Positions 7,934-15,911 of a stretch of DNA of 64,000 bases are shown here, piece by piece; the stretch's first letter is position 1, and each line of letters begins with the position of its first letter. Where the stretch lies: contig NZ_JAELUC010000003.1 in the NCBI RefSeq assembly GCF_016429155.1, positions 62,001 through 126,000 of the forward strand. The letters are read 5' to 3'. The notes beneath the pieces are model-generated. The model searched no databases. It saw only the letters and a list, made by a program, of their open reading frames with translations, and had not been told where the DNA came from. This stretch comes from Pedobacter sp. ASV12 (GTDB lineage: Bacteria > Bacteroidota > Bacteroidia > Sphingobacteriales > Sphingobacteriaceae). The position numbers and the translations under genes are program-made.

Positions 7934-9391
7934 TTAAGCGCCCAAAGTCCAGCCTTTGCGATATTCTCTTTTTACGAATTGGTTCACATCGTCAAAATTG
8001 GTCACCTTCATTTGGTCGTTATCCCAAAGCAATTTGGTATACCTGCCTGGGTAAATGATTTTTCCGTCGGCATTTTTCTTTTGGATATCGGCGCCACGGA
8101 TGGCCAGGTTGGCCATGAGCAAGGCTTCAGTTAGCGGGCCGGCAATTTCGAACGGCGAGCTCAGTTCGTTTTTGCCGTAGCCGGCGATAGCCGCTTCTAC
8201 CCACTGGGCATAGTGGCCGTTGGCCTGGTTAGGTACGCGGGCAAATTTTGGACGCACTTTGATATCGGCGTTTTTTGATAGAGGCAACAAGCGGGGGTTG
8301 GCACTGTAGGTGCTGGCCATCATTTTGCCTTTGGTGCCGATAAACAAGGTGCCGTTGCCACCATCGCCAAAGGTTTCGTTGGCCTGCAGTTCTTCCGGCC
8401 TTTCCGGCTGAATACCGCCATCCATCCAATGTACGGTTACATCGCCTTTGGTTTTGTTGGTTTTTGGAAATTTAAGGGTAACATGGCTCGATGGCGGGCA
8501 GCTTTCGGGGAAATAGCCTCGCTGAAACTCATCTACGTAAACAGAACCTACGCTGGCTTGTACTTCGGTAGCGTATTTCAGGTTCAATACGCTAAATGGT
8601 GCTTCTAACAGGTGGCAGCCCATATCGCCTAAGGCACCGGTGCCATAATCCCACCAGCCACGCCAGTTAAAAGGCACCAATTTGTTTACATAATCCTTAT
8701 AGGGAGCGGTGCCTAGCCATAAATCCCAGTCGAGCTCTTTCGGGACCTCGGCTTTATTGGCAGACCAGGCAATACCCTGTGGCCAAACCGGTCTGTCGGT
8801 CCAGGCGTAAACGGTATGTACGTCGCCAATGAGGCCGGCATCGTACCATTCCTTCATTTGACGCGGTCCATCGTTTGAGGCACCTTGGTTACCCATTTGG
8901 GTTACTACTTTATACTTTTTGGCGGCTTCGGTTAAGGCGCGTGCTTCGTAAATATCGTGAGTAAGGGGTTTTTGCACATAAACGTGCTTGCCCAACTGCA
9001 TGGCGGCCAAGGTTTGTATGGCGTGGTTGTGGTCGGGGGTTGATACCGAAACCGCATCGAAGTTTTTATGTTCTTTTTCATACATTTCGCGCCAATCGCG
9101 GTAGTACTTTGCTTTTGGAAAGTCTTTAACGCTTTTGGCTGCCCGGCGATCATCCACATCGCAAAGGAAGGCGATATCGGCCTTGCCACTGGCGGCGAAT
9201 GCCGCAATGTCGCTTTGTCCCTTGCCACCTACACCCACACCGGCAACCAACAGCCTATCGCTTGGTGCCAAAAAGCCCTTGCCGCCCAAAACGTGGCGTG
9301 GCACAATCATAAAAGCGGCCGTAGCAATGGCTCCAGCCTTAATAAAATTACGTCTACTCTGTGATTCCGCTTCTTGTTTTCCCTTTTCCAT
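7934..9391 (-). CDS. Tat-exported Gfo/Idh/MocA family oxidoreductase
   Basis: 485 residues. Twin-arginine signal SRRNFIKAGAIATAAFMIV at about 12-30, so it is exported folded with its cofactor. The nucleotide-binding motif is AGVGVGGKGQSD (about 50-61). VSVSTPDHNHAIQT and KHVYVQKPLTHDIYEA (the usual EKP is QKP here) define the family. Exported members carry a bound nicotinamide cofactor; some are GH109-like glycosidases that work by transient oxidation at C3. That chemistry fits the cluster but the activity is inferred. It follows the cytochrome gene by 23 bases. Confidence 0.85.
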   Translation of the reverse strand: MEKGKQEAESQSRRNFIKAGAIATAAFMIVPRHVLGGKGFLAPSDRLLVAGVGVGGKGQSDIAAFAASGKADIAFLCDVDDRRAAKSVKDFPKAKYYRDWREMYEKEHKNFDAVSVSTPDHNHAIQTLAAMQLGKHVYVQKPLTHDIYEARALTEAAKKYKVVTQMGNQGASNDGPRQMKEWYDAGLIGDVHTVYAWTDRPVWPQGIAWSANKAEVPKELDWDLWLGTAPYKDYVNKLVPFNWRGWWDYGTGALGDMGCHLLEAPFSVLNLKYATEVQASVGSVYVDEFQRGYFPESCPPSSHVTLKFPKTNKTKGDVTVHWMDGGIQPERPEELQANETFGDGGNGTLFIGTKGKMMASTYSANPRLLPLSKNADIKVRPKFARVPNQANGHYAQWVEAAIAGYGKNELSSPFEIAGPLTEALLMANLAIRGADIQKKNADGKIIYPGRYTKLLWDNDQMKVTNFDDVNQFVKREYRKGWTLGA

Positions 9392-9414
9392 TAGTTTAGT
9401 TTTTTAAGGTTTGA

Positions 9415-9798
9415 TTATTTCTTGAGCGATAAGATGTATTTTACCATCAGCTGTGCATCGTCGTTGCTGATTTTAGGATGCGGTGTCATCGGAACAGCGC
9501 CCCAAGTACCTTTGCTTCCCTTGATGATTTTTCCGGCCAATGCGGTTACTGTTTCTGGTGTATTTGGGTATTTGGCTGCGATTTCCTGGTAAGCCGGCCC
9601 GATCAGTTTATCTTCTTTGTGATGGCAACCGATACAATCTGATTTAACGATCAATAATTCGCCTGGATCCATAGCCGGCTTGGCTGCTGCAGGCGCTGGG
9701 GTTTCGGTATTGGCCGTTGATGATTCGTCCGAACTTGAACCGCCGCAAGCTGTGAGAAATAGGGCGATTCCGCTTAAAAATAGGAGTGTTTTTTTCAT
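9415..9798 (-). CDS. Lipoprotein c-type cytochrome (class I)
   Basis: 127 residues. Lipobox LTAC at 15-18 (lipid anchor), then a Ser/Thr/Ala/Pro-rich linker to about residue 42. One haem site CIGCH at about 55-59 and a candidate methionine ligand in GAVPMTPHP. Monohaem c cytochromes of this type take electrons from GMC flavoproteins in the glucoside 3-dehydrogenase system. In this operon it is likely the electron acceptor of the dehydrogenase encoded upstream, passing electrons to the respiratory chain. Confidence 0.9.
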   Translation of the reverse strand: MKKTLLFLSGIALFLTACGGSSSDESSTANTETPAPAAAKPAMDPGELLIVKSDCIGCHHKEDKLIGPAYQEIAAKYPNTPETVTALAGKIIKGSKGTWGAVPMTPHPKISNDDAQLMVKYILSLKK

Positions 9799-9817
9799 TT
9801 GTGTAGGGTATTGTTGT

Positions 9818-10870
9818 TTAAATGCCTAATATTTTTTGGTTAAAGCCGGTATCGCCACCCGAGGCCGCAAAATCGTCGAATGCCTTGGTGGTTACCGGAA
9901 TGATCTGTTTTTTAATGAATTCGGCTCCTTCACGGGCACCGGTTTCAGAATCCTTGATGCAGCATTCCCATTCCATAACGGCCCAGCCTTTAAAGTCGTA
10001 TTGTGCCAATTTGCTAAAAATACGTCTAAAATCGACCTGGCCATCGCCTGGCGAACGGTAGCGGCCTGCCCGGTTGGCCCAGCTTTGATAGCCTCCAAAA
10101 GTGCCTTGTTTGCCTGTAGGATTAAATTCGGCATCTTTAACGTGGAATGCCTTAATGCGTTCGTGGTAAAAATCGATGTATTGGATATAGTCTAACTGCT
10201 GCAATACAAAATGCGAGGGATCGTACAGCAAGCAGGCCCTTGGGTGCTGGTTTACCTTGTCTAAAAACATTTCATAGGTTTCGCCATCAAAAAGGTCTTC
10301 GCCTGGATGTATTTCGTAGCAAACGTCTACGCCACACTGGTCAAATTCGTTGAGGATAGGCAACCAGCGCTTGGCCAATTCCTTAAAGCCATCTTCTACC
10401 AAGCCTTCGGGGCGTTGCGGCCAAGGGTGGAAAGTATGCCAAAGCAGGGAGCCGCTAAAGGTAGCGTGCGCATTTAAGCCCAGGTTTTGCGAAGCCTTAG
10501 CGGCATATTTCATTTGTTGTACAGCCCATTCGGTTCTGGCTTTCGGATTGTTTCTTACTTCTGGTGCGGCGAAGGCATCAAACAACTGGTCGTAGGCTGG
10601 ATTTACAGCCACCAATTGGCCCTGCAAATGCGTAGACAGCTCGGTAATGGCCAAGCCGTAAGAAGCCACTTTGGCCTTCAATTCGTCGGCATAGGTTTTG
10701 CTTTCGGCTGCTAGTTTTAAATCGATGAAGCGTGGGTCGAGTGTAGGAATTTGGATGCCTTTAAAGCCCAAGCTGGCCGCCCATTGGCAAATGCCATCGA
10801 GCGAGTTGAAAGGTGCTTCGTCTCCAATAAACTGGGCTAAAAATATGGCTGGTCCTTGTATCGTTGTCAT
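9818..10870 (-). CDS. Cytosolic sugar phosphate isomerase/epimerase-like TIM-barrel protein
   Basis: 350 residues, no signal peptide. AP-endonuclease-2-type barrel with metal ligand segments VCYEIHPGE, LLYDPSHF, FHVKDAEF and VMEWECCI, in the order E-D-H-E. The GRYRSPGDGQVDFRRIF stretch is typical of the family in keto-sugar clusters. Relatives in gut Bacteroides and Agrobacterium split 3-keto-glycosides by elimination or isomerise the resulting keto sugar. The stop of the preceding gene is 6 bases upstream, so the two cytosolic enzymes are tightly linked. Reaction inferred. Confidence 0.85.
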   Translation of the reverse strand: MTTIQGPAIFLAQFIGDEAPFNSLDGICQWAASLGFKGIQIPTLDPRFIDLKLAAESKTYADELKAKVASYGLAITELSTHLQGQLVAVNPAYDQLFDAFAAPEVRNNPKARTEWAVQQMKYAAKASQNLGLNAHATFSGSLLWHTFHPWPQRPEGLVEDGFKELAKRWLPILNEFDQCGVDVCYEIHPGEDLFDGETYEMFLDKVNQHPRACLLYDPSHFVLQQLDYIQYIDFYHERIKAFHVKDAEFNPTGKQGTFGGYQSWANRAGRYRSPGDGQVDFRRIFSKLAQYDFKGWAVMEWECCIKDSETGAREGAEFIKKQIIPVTTKAFDDFAASGGDTGFNQKILGI

Positions 10871-10876
10871 TTTGTT

Positions 10877-12031
10877 CTAAATTTTAAAATCGTACCATTT
10901 TTGGTCTGATTTACTCGAGGCTACTACATTTTCTATGAAGGCCATTCCCCTTACGCCATCGTTGACGTCTGGGAAATCAAGCATAAAAGGGCTTGGGGTT
11001 TTGCCATCCAGCCTGGCTGCTAAAGTCAGCGCAAAATTCTTATAGATATTGGCAAAAGCCTCAAGGTAGCCTTCAGGGTGTCCGGATGGGGTTCTGGTGT
11101 TGAATTTGGCAATTTCGCTTACATAGGCATTGCCAGTGCGGTAAACCTGCATGGGCTGATCGAGCCATTTCACGATTAAGTTATTAGGCTCCATTTGGTG
11201 CCATTCCATGCCGCCTTTTTCGCCATAGATTTTAATTTTTAAGGCGTTTTCTTCGCCGGCAGCAATTTGCGAAGCCATTAAAGTGCCATTGGCGCCATTG
11301 TTAAACCTGAGGAGCACGTTGCCATCGTCGTCGAGCGCGCGACCATTTACAACAATGTGGAGGTCGGCACAGATCTTGGTGATTTGCAGGCCTGAAATAT
11401 ACTCGGCCAAGTGCGCGGCGTGTGTGCCCACATCGGCCATGCAGCCACTGATACCGCTTTTAGCAGGATCGGCGCGCCAGGCTGCTTGCTTGTTGTCGCT
11501 GGTGGCAGGTTGGCTTAGCCAGCCTTGTGGATATTCTACGCATACTTTTCTGATGGTGCCCAACGCGCCATTTTTGATCATCTCTTTGGCTTGTTTTACC
11601 ATTGGATAACCTGAGTAGGTATGCGTTAGGCAAACAAAAAGTCCGGTTTCATCGGCTTTCTGCTTCAGTGCTTTGGCTTCGGCCAGGGTTAAGGTAATAG
11701 GTTTGTCTATCACCACATGAAATCCATTTTCGAGCGCCAGCATAGCGGGTTCAAAATGCAGGTTGTTTGGGGTAACGATGCTTACAAAATGCATGCGCTC
11801 GTTTTCGGGCAGCTGCTTTTCTTGGGCAATCATCTGCTGATAGCTTTCGTAAATCCTACTGGCAGGCAACATTAAATCTCTGCCAGATTCTAAAGCTACC
11901 TTGGGATCGGAGCTTAATGCTGCACAACTGAGTTCTATCAATCCATCTAATTGGGCCGACATGCGGTGAACTGCGCCAATAAAGGCTTTGCGTCCGCCAC
12001 CAATCATGCCCATTCGTATCTTGCTTTGCAT
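10877..12031 (-). CDS. Cytosolic Gfo/Idh/MocA family oxidoreductase
   Basis: 384 residues from ATG at 12031; extending the frame to 12061 would need a TTG start. No signal peptide. NAD(P)-binding MGMIGGGRKAFIGAVHR at the start, SIVTPNNLHFEPA, and VVIDKPITLTLAEA (DKP in place of EKP). GCMADVGTHAAHLAEYI carries the conserved GxH catalytic area. Enzymes of this branch reduce 3-keto sugars or oxidise sugars at C3. It likely pairs with the isomerase-like gene 6 bases downstream. Direction and substrate are inferred. Confidence 0.87.
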   Translation of the reverse strand: MQSKIRMGMIGGGRKAFIGAVHRMSAQLDGLIELSCAALSSDPKVALESGRDLMLPASRIYESYQQMIAQEKQLPENERMHFVSIVTPNNLHFEPAMLALENGFHVVIDKPITLTLAEAKALKQKADETGLFVCLTHTYSGYPMVKQAKEMIKNGALGTIRKVCVEYPQGWLSQPATSDNKQAAWRADPAKSGISGCMADVGTHAAHLAEYISGLQITKICADLHIVVNGRALDDDGNVLLRFNNGANGTLMASQIAAGEENALKIKIYGEKGGMEWHQMEPNNLIVKWLDQPMQVYRTGNAYVSEIAKFNTRTPSGHPEGYLEAFANIYKNFALTLAARLDGKTPSPFMLDFPDVNDGVRGMAFIENVVASSKSDQKWYDFKI

Positions 12032-12040
12032 AGTATTTTG

Positions 12041-12116
12041 GGGTGTAGGGTTTAAGGCCAAAGGCGTAGGGCTGGTTTAGCCTTACACCTTTAACCTTTT
12101 TGCCTTCTACCTTTAT
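12041..12116. repeat. Degenerate heptamer tract with strand switch (A)
   Basis: 12081-12116 reads as units of about seven bases beginning CCTT (CCTTACA, CCTTTAA, CCTTTTTG, CCTTCTA). 12041-12075 is the same kind of tract on the other strand. The junction (12061-12093) can fold as a 13-pair imperfect hairpin with a GGTTT loop. It fills the 88-base gap between the GMC and Gfo/Idh genes. Confidence 0.6.
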
Positions 12117-12119
12117 TGA

Positions 12120-13820
12120 TTAAATGTTTCCTTTCTTTAATTCGCTTACTGCGTAATCGGCCGCTCTGGCGGTTAAGGCCATAAAAGTTAGCGATGGATT
12201 TTGGCAGGCAATAGAAGGCATGCATGAACCATCGGTGACAAATACATTTTTTACCTCGTGCATTTGGTTCCATTTGTTCAGAACCGAGGTTTTAGGGTCT
12301 TTGCCCATGCGCGCGGTTCCCATTTCGTGGATGGCCATGCCCGGTACAGAGCCATTATCGTAGGTTTTTACGTCCTTAATGCCTGCATCTTCCAGCATTT
12401 CGGCGGCATCGTTCATCATGTCTTGACGCATTTTGTATTCGTTGTCGCCAAACTCGCAATCGATAGCTAATACGTGCTGGCCCCATTTGTCTTTTTTGGT
12501 TTTGTCGATATACACCCGGTTTTCGTGGCGCGGTAGCGATTCGCCGAAACCGCCCAAGCCCATGCTCCAAATGCCTGGTGTAGAAATCAAGTCTTTGAAA
12601 TCGCCACCAAAAGCCAATTCGGCAATGTCTTTGTGCCAGCCCGAACGGCCTGCACCGCCTTGGTAGCCGAAGCCACGGAGGTAATCGCGTTTATCGTTGC
12701 CGATGTTTCTGTAGCGAGGAATATAGATGCCGTTTGCTCTCTTGCCGTAAGTATATTTATCGTCGAAACCTTCGGCGGTACCCGAGGCGCCGCAACGGAA
12801 ATGGTGATCCATTAAATTATGGCCCAATTCGCCACTGGCGTTGCCCAAACCATTTGGGTGTTCGGCAGAAGTAGAATTGAGCAGCAAGAAAGTGGTGCCC
12901 AAAGTAGAACCATTTACGAAAACGATCTTGGCGAAATACTCATGATGTTCCATGGTTTCCGAATCGATTACACGCACGCCTTTCGCTTTTTGGGTCTCTT
13001 TATCGTAAATGATTTCGTTTACCAAAGAAAAAGGGCGTAGGGTTAGGTTTCCGGTTGCTACAGCTGCTGGCAGGGTAGAAGATTGGGTACTGAAATAAGC
13101 ACCAAACGGACAGCCACGGCTACACAAGTTGCGGTATTGGCAACTGCCACGGCCCCCATGCTCTACGGTGAGGTTTGCCGTACGACCAATAGTCATGATA
13201 CGGGCTTTGTTGTATTTTTTTTCGATGCGCTCTTTTACAGATTTTTCTACGCAGTTCATCTGCATCGGAGGCAGAAAATGTCCGTCGGGAAAGTGGGGAT
13301 AGTTTTCGACCTGGCCACTGATGCCTGCAAATTTCTCTACATAATCGTACCAAGGGGCGATATCCTTGTAGCGGATCGGCCAATCAACGCCATGTCCGTC
13401 TTTGGCATTTTCTTCAAAGTTCAGGTCGCTTAAACGGTAGCTTTGGCGTCCCCACATCAGCGATTTGCCCCCTACATGGAAACCACGGTACCAATCGAAG
13501 CGTTTGACCTCGGTGTAAGGGCACTCCAAATCGTTTACCCAAAAGCTTTCGTTATACTCTTGATAAGGATAGTCGCGTTTTTGTACCGGATGCGTCTTTT
13601 TCTGCTCTTCGGTTAGTCGACCGCGGTGTTCAAATTCCCATGGCTTTTTCATGGCCGTGGTATAATCCTTAATATGTTCAATGTTTCTGCCCCTTTCGAG
13701 CATCAATACTTTTAAACCTTTTTCGGTTAGCTCTTTTGCTGCCCAACCTCCGCTAATACCCGAGCCTACTACAATGGCATCGTAAGTGTTTTGTGCGGTA
13801 GCTTTTGTATTTAAGTTCAT
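12120..13820 (-). CDS. GMC-family FAD dehydrogenase large subunit (glucoside 3-dehydrogenase type)
   Basis: 566 residues. FAD-binding motif AIVVGSGISGGWAAKEL (about 15-31). The cysteine cluster CQYRNLCSRGC (C-x5-C-x3-C, about 228-238) resembles the [3Fe-4S] ligand set of FAD-dependent glucose and glucoside dehydrogenases. The catalytic His/Asn pair lies in GMAIHEMGTARMG and ACQNPSLT near the C-terminus. There is no signal peptide, as usual for this subunit, which is carried out by its Tat-signal partner. Expected reaction: oxidation of the C3 hydroxyl of a glucoside or disaccharide in the periplasm, with electrons going to cytochrome c. Confidence 0.9.
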   Translation of the reverse strand: MNLNTKATAQNTYDAIVVGSGISGGWAAKELTEKGLKVLMLERGRNIEHIKDYTTAMKKPWEFEHRGRLTEEQKKTHPVQKRDYPYQEYNESFWVNDLECPYTEVKRFDWYRGFHVGGKSLMWGRQSYRLSDLNFEENAKDGHGVDWPIRYKDIAPWYDYVEKFAGISGQVENYPHFPDGHFLPPMQMNCVEKSVKERIEKKYNKARIMTIGRTANLTVEHGGRGSCQYRNLCSRGCPFGAYFSTQSSTLPAAVATGNLTLRPFSLVNEIIYDKETQKAKGVRVIDSETMEHHEYFAKIVFVNGSTLGTTFLLLNSTSAEHPNGLGNASGELGHNLMDHHFRCGASGTAEGFDDKYTYGKRANGIYIPRYRNIGNDKRDYLRGFGYQGGAGRSGWHKDIAELAFGGDFKDLISTPGIWSMGLGGFGESLPRHENRVYIDKTKKDKWGQHVLAIDCEFGDNEYKMRQDMMNDAAEMLEDAGIKDVKTYDNGSVPGMAIHEMGTARMGKDPKTSVLNKWNQMHEVKNVFVTDGSCMPSIACQNPSLTFMALTARAADYAVSELKKGNI

Positions 13821-13921
13821 TTGTCTGTTGTTTTGTTTTCAGTGGTTTTTCAGTTCTTTCGGCTTGCCTGTTATGCAATGGGCAATGCCTCAATTGGTTC
13901 AGAACTTTTGGTAGATTAAGT

Positions 13922-14569
13922 TTATGCCCAAACCCTTTGGCCCGGTTTAAGGTCTACGCAACCATCATAGCGGCCTGGGATTTGTACGTATTCATAGGCT
14001 TGTGTTGCGCCAACCTCTGATGTAAAGAAGCCCAGCATGGTCAGGTCTCTGGCAATGGCAAAGAAGTAAGATTTGCCAGGAGGCTTTTCTTTAACCGTCA
14101 TTGGATTGCCTTGTTTGTCTGTAGCCTTTGATTGCTCATCCAGTTTTTTCTGTTTTTCGCCATCTTCTTTCTGCTCAGCTACTGTTTCGTCGCGAAGCTT
14201 GGTTACCAATTGTTCGCGCTCTTTGACCGATATGGCAAGGAAAGATTTGCCGAACTCTTTTTTCGAACGGTCTTCTAAACCTTCGAGGCCCTTTACAAAA
14301 GTTTTTTGCGCTTCGTCGGGATAACATTCTTTCACCATCATGATAATGAAAGGTCCTACATTGGCGGCTTTGGCGCCCGGTGATTTTGGGGTGGTTGGAA
14401 TAATGATGTCGGCCAGCTCTGTAACAAGTTTTTCTTGGTCGGCAGTGAACAAGTGCGCACTGTCTTTACCCGGCTCATTGCAGCTGTCGAACAAGGTTGC
14501 CAAGGTAGTTGCCGATAGGGCTCCACCAATTAAGAAGGCAACACTTTTTACGGCTTCTCTTCTGTCCAT
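13922..14569 (-). CDS. Gluconate 2-dehydrogenase subunit 3 family protein (small subunit of the GMC dehydrogenase)
   Basis: 215 residues. Starts MDRREAVKSVAFLIGGALS, a twin-arginine-like signal, and reaches a lipobox-like LFDSC at about 27-31, so it is exported and perhaps lipid-anchored. The core (TELADIIIPTTPKSPGAKAANVGPF) is the PF13618 signature. A Lys/Glu-rich insert at about 130-165 is longer than I would expect. It ends with YEYVQIPGRYDGC. In known enzymes this subunit escorts the FAD subunit through Tat. It is the first gene of the operon, 101 bases before the GMC gene. Confidence 0.9.
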   Translation of the reverse strand: MDRREAVKSVAFLIGGALSATTLATLFDSCNEPGKDSAHLFTADQEKLVTELADIIIPTTPKSPGAKAANVGPFIIMMVKECYPDEAQKTFVKGLEGLEDRSKKEFGKSFLAISVKEREQLVTKLRDETVAEQKEDGEKQKKLDEQSKATDKQGNPMTVKEKPPGKSYFFAIARDLTMLGFFTSEVGATQAYEYVQIPGRYDGCVDLKPGQRVWA

Positions 14570-14888
14570 AAGTATTTGGTTAAAGGTTTCTGTGATTTAA
14601 ATTACTGATTATATGTTAACTCAACGAACGTCAGACTTTATTTAGAATGATTATAGATTATATATTGTATTAAATACACTTAGACCCAGCGCTAGAACCC
14701 ATATGGGCATTGTAAAAATTAATTTACAAGCAAATAAAATACCTTAAAAAATCAGGACATTGCCCATGTGGCAAAAATGGTTTTGCTTTGTGCTAAAAGC
14801 CGATAAACATTTTTATGGCACATAACTTTAAACAATTGCCAAGGTTTGCGGCAATTTTTTACCTTTGCTACCCATACCTATTTTAAAA
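14570..14888. promoter_or_regulatory. Divergent control region between the sugar-oxidation operon and tdh
   Basis: 319 bases without a gene. It holds the palindrome CCCATATGGG (14698-14707), an inverted repeat TTGTAAA-N6-TTTACAA (14710-14729) and a wider ATGGGCA/TGCCCAT pair (14703-14709/14761-14767). These are plausible operators for the leftward operon. No clear TAnnTTTG was found for that direction. The tdh promoter lies at the right end. Confidence 0.45.
14834..14867 (+). promoter_or_regulatory. tdh promoter with overlapping inverted repeat
   Basis: The -7 element TACCTTTG is at 14860-14867 and a -33 TTG at 14836-14838 (21-base spacing), matching the Bacteroidota consensus. The spacer holds the inverted repeat AATTGCC (14834-14840) / GGCAATT (14850-14856), placed where a bound repressor would block the polymerase. 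The start codon is 22 bases after the -7 element. Confidence 0.6.
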
Positions 14889-15833
14889 ATGAACGAAAAA
14901 ATATTAGTCCTAGGTTCTAACGGACAGATCGGAACCGAATTGGTTACTGCCTTGCGCAAGGCGTATGGAAACGACAATGTGGTAGCCTGCGATATCAGAA
15001 GGCCGGATTATGAATTGAAAAATGCCGGGCCGTTTGAATTTGTAAACGTTTTGGACAAGGAAATCCTGAAAGAGATTTTCGAAAAATATAAACCGAAACA
15101 GGTTTATTTGCTGGCAGCTTTGTTGTCGGCCACAGGCGAGCAAAACCCAAAATTGGCATGGGACCTGAATATGAATGGTTTACTCAATGTGCTTGATTTG
15201 GCTTTGGTGTATAAGACCGCCAAAGTTTATTGGCCAAGCTCTATTGCTGTTTTCGGGCCGAATTCGCCAAAAGACCAAACCCCTCAATATTGTACCATGG
15301 ATCCGAACACGGTTTATGGAATCAGCAAATTGGCGGGCGAGCGCTGGTGCGAGTATTATTATCAAAAATATAACCTGGATGTAAGAAGCATCCGCTATCC
15401 GGGATTGATCAGTTGGAAAGCTGCACCTGGTGGTGGTACTACCGATTATGCGGTTCATATTTTCCACGAAGCCCTGAAAAAAGGAAGCTATTCGTCGTTT
15501 TTATCGGCCACTACCGAATTGCCGATGATGTACATGGACGATGCCATTCGTGGCACCATCGAATTGATGGATGCACCAGCCGAAAATATCGGCATCAGGT
15601 CTAGTTACAATTTCGCGGGTATCAGCTTTACCCCAGAGGTATTGGCCGCAGAAATCCGTAAGCATATCCCTGATTTTAAGCTGTCTTACACCGAAAACGA
15701 TCCGCGCCAGGCCATTGCCGATAGCTGGCCAAGATCGATAGACGACAGTTATGCACAAAAAGAATGGTTGTGGAAGCCGGAATTTGACCTGGCCAAAATG
15801 ACCAGCGAAATGTTAATCAATTTAAAAAAATAA
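14889..15833 (+). CDS. tdh: L-threonine 3-dehydrogenase, SDR type
   Basis: 314 residues. The ATG at 14889 is chosen because a longer frame needs a TTG lying inside the promoter. Rossmann motif VLGSNGQIGTELV (about 6-18), active-site YGISKLAGERW (YxxxK, about 141-151). The sequence AYGNDNVVACDIRRPDYE is typical of the short-chain threonine dehydrogenases of Bacteroidota, unrelated to the zinc-dependent E. coli Tdh. It oxidises threonine to 2-amino-3-oxobutyrate, which Kbl (gene at 37732) cleaves to glycine and acetyl-CoA. The partner gene is about 22 kb away rather than in an operon. Confidence 0.85.
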   Translation: MNEKILVLGSNGQIGTELVTALRKAYGNDNVVACDIRRPDYELKNAGPFEFVNVLDKEILKEIFEKYKPKQVYLLAALLSATGEQNPKLAWDLNMNGLLNVLDLALVYKTAKVYWPSSIAVFGPNSPKDQTPQYCTMDPNTVYGISKLAGERWCEYYYQKYNLDVRSIRYPGLISWKAAPGGGTTDYAVHIFHEALKKGSYSSFLSATTELPMMYMDDAIRGTIELMDAPAENIGIRSSYNFAGISFTPEVLAAEIRKHIPDFKLSYTENDPRQAIADSWPRSIDDSYAQKEWLWKPEFDLAKMTSEMLINLKK

Positions 15834-15842
15834 TCAAGATAT

Positions 15843-15896
15843 AGGTGGAGGGGCTAAAGGCTGAAGTTTTCCTTTCTTACCTCTCTTATCTCCGTA
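15843..15896. repeat. Degenerate heptamer tract with strand switch (B)
   Basis: The left half (GGTGGAGGGGCTAAAGGCTG) is purine-rich; its complement reads as CCTTTAG/CCCTCCA-type heptamers. The right half is pyrimidine-rich (CCTTTCTTACCTCTCTTATC). It fills the gap between tdh and the YebC gene. Confidence 0.55.
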
Positions 15897-15911
15897 CTCA
15901 ATACTAAAAAA

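Noticed and set aside
12032-12061. N-terminal extension of the Gfo/Idh protein to 12061
   Set aside because: It would need a TTG start, and the added residues lie within the heptamer tract.
14570-14888. tRNA or small RNA gene in the long intergenic region
   Set aside because: No cloverleaf or terminator-backed RNA could be found by eye; only short palindromes and the tdh promoter.
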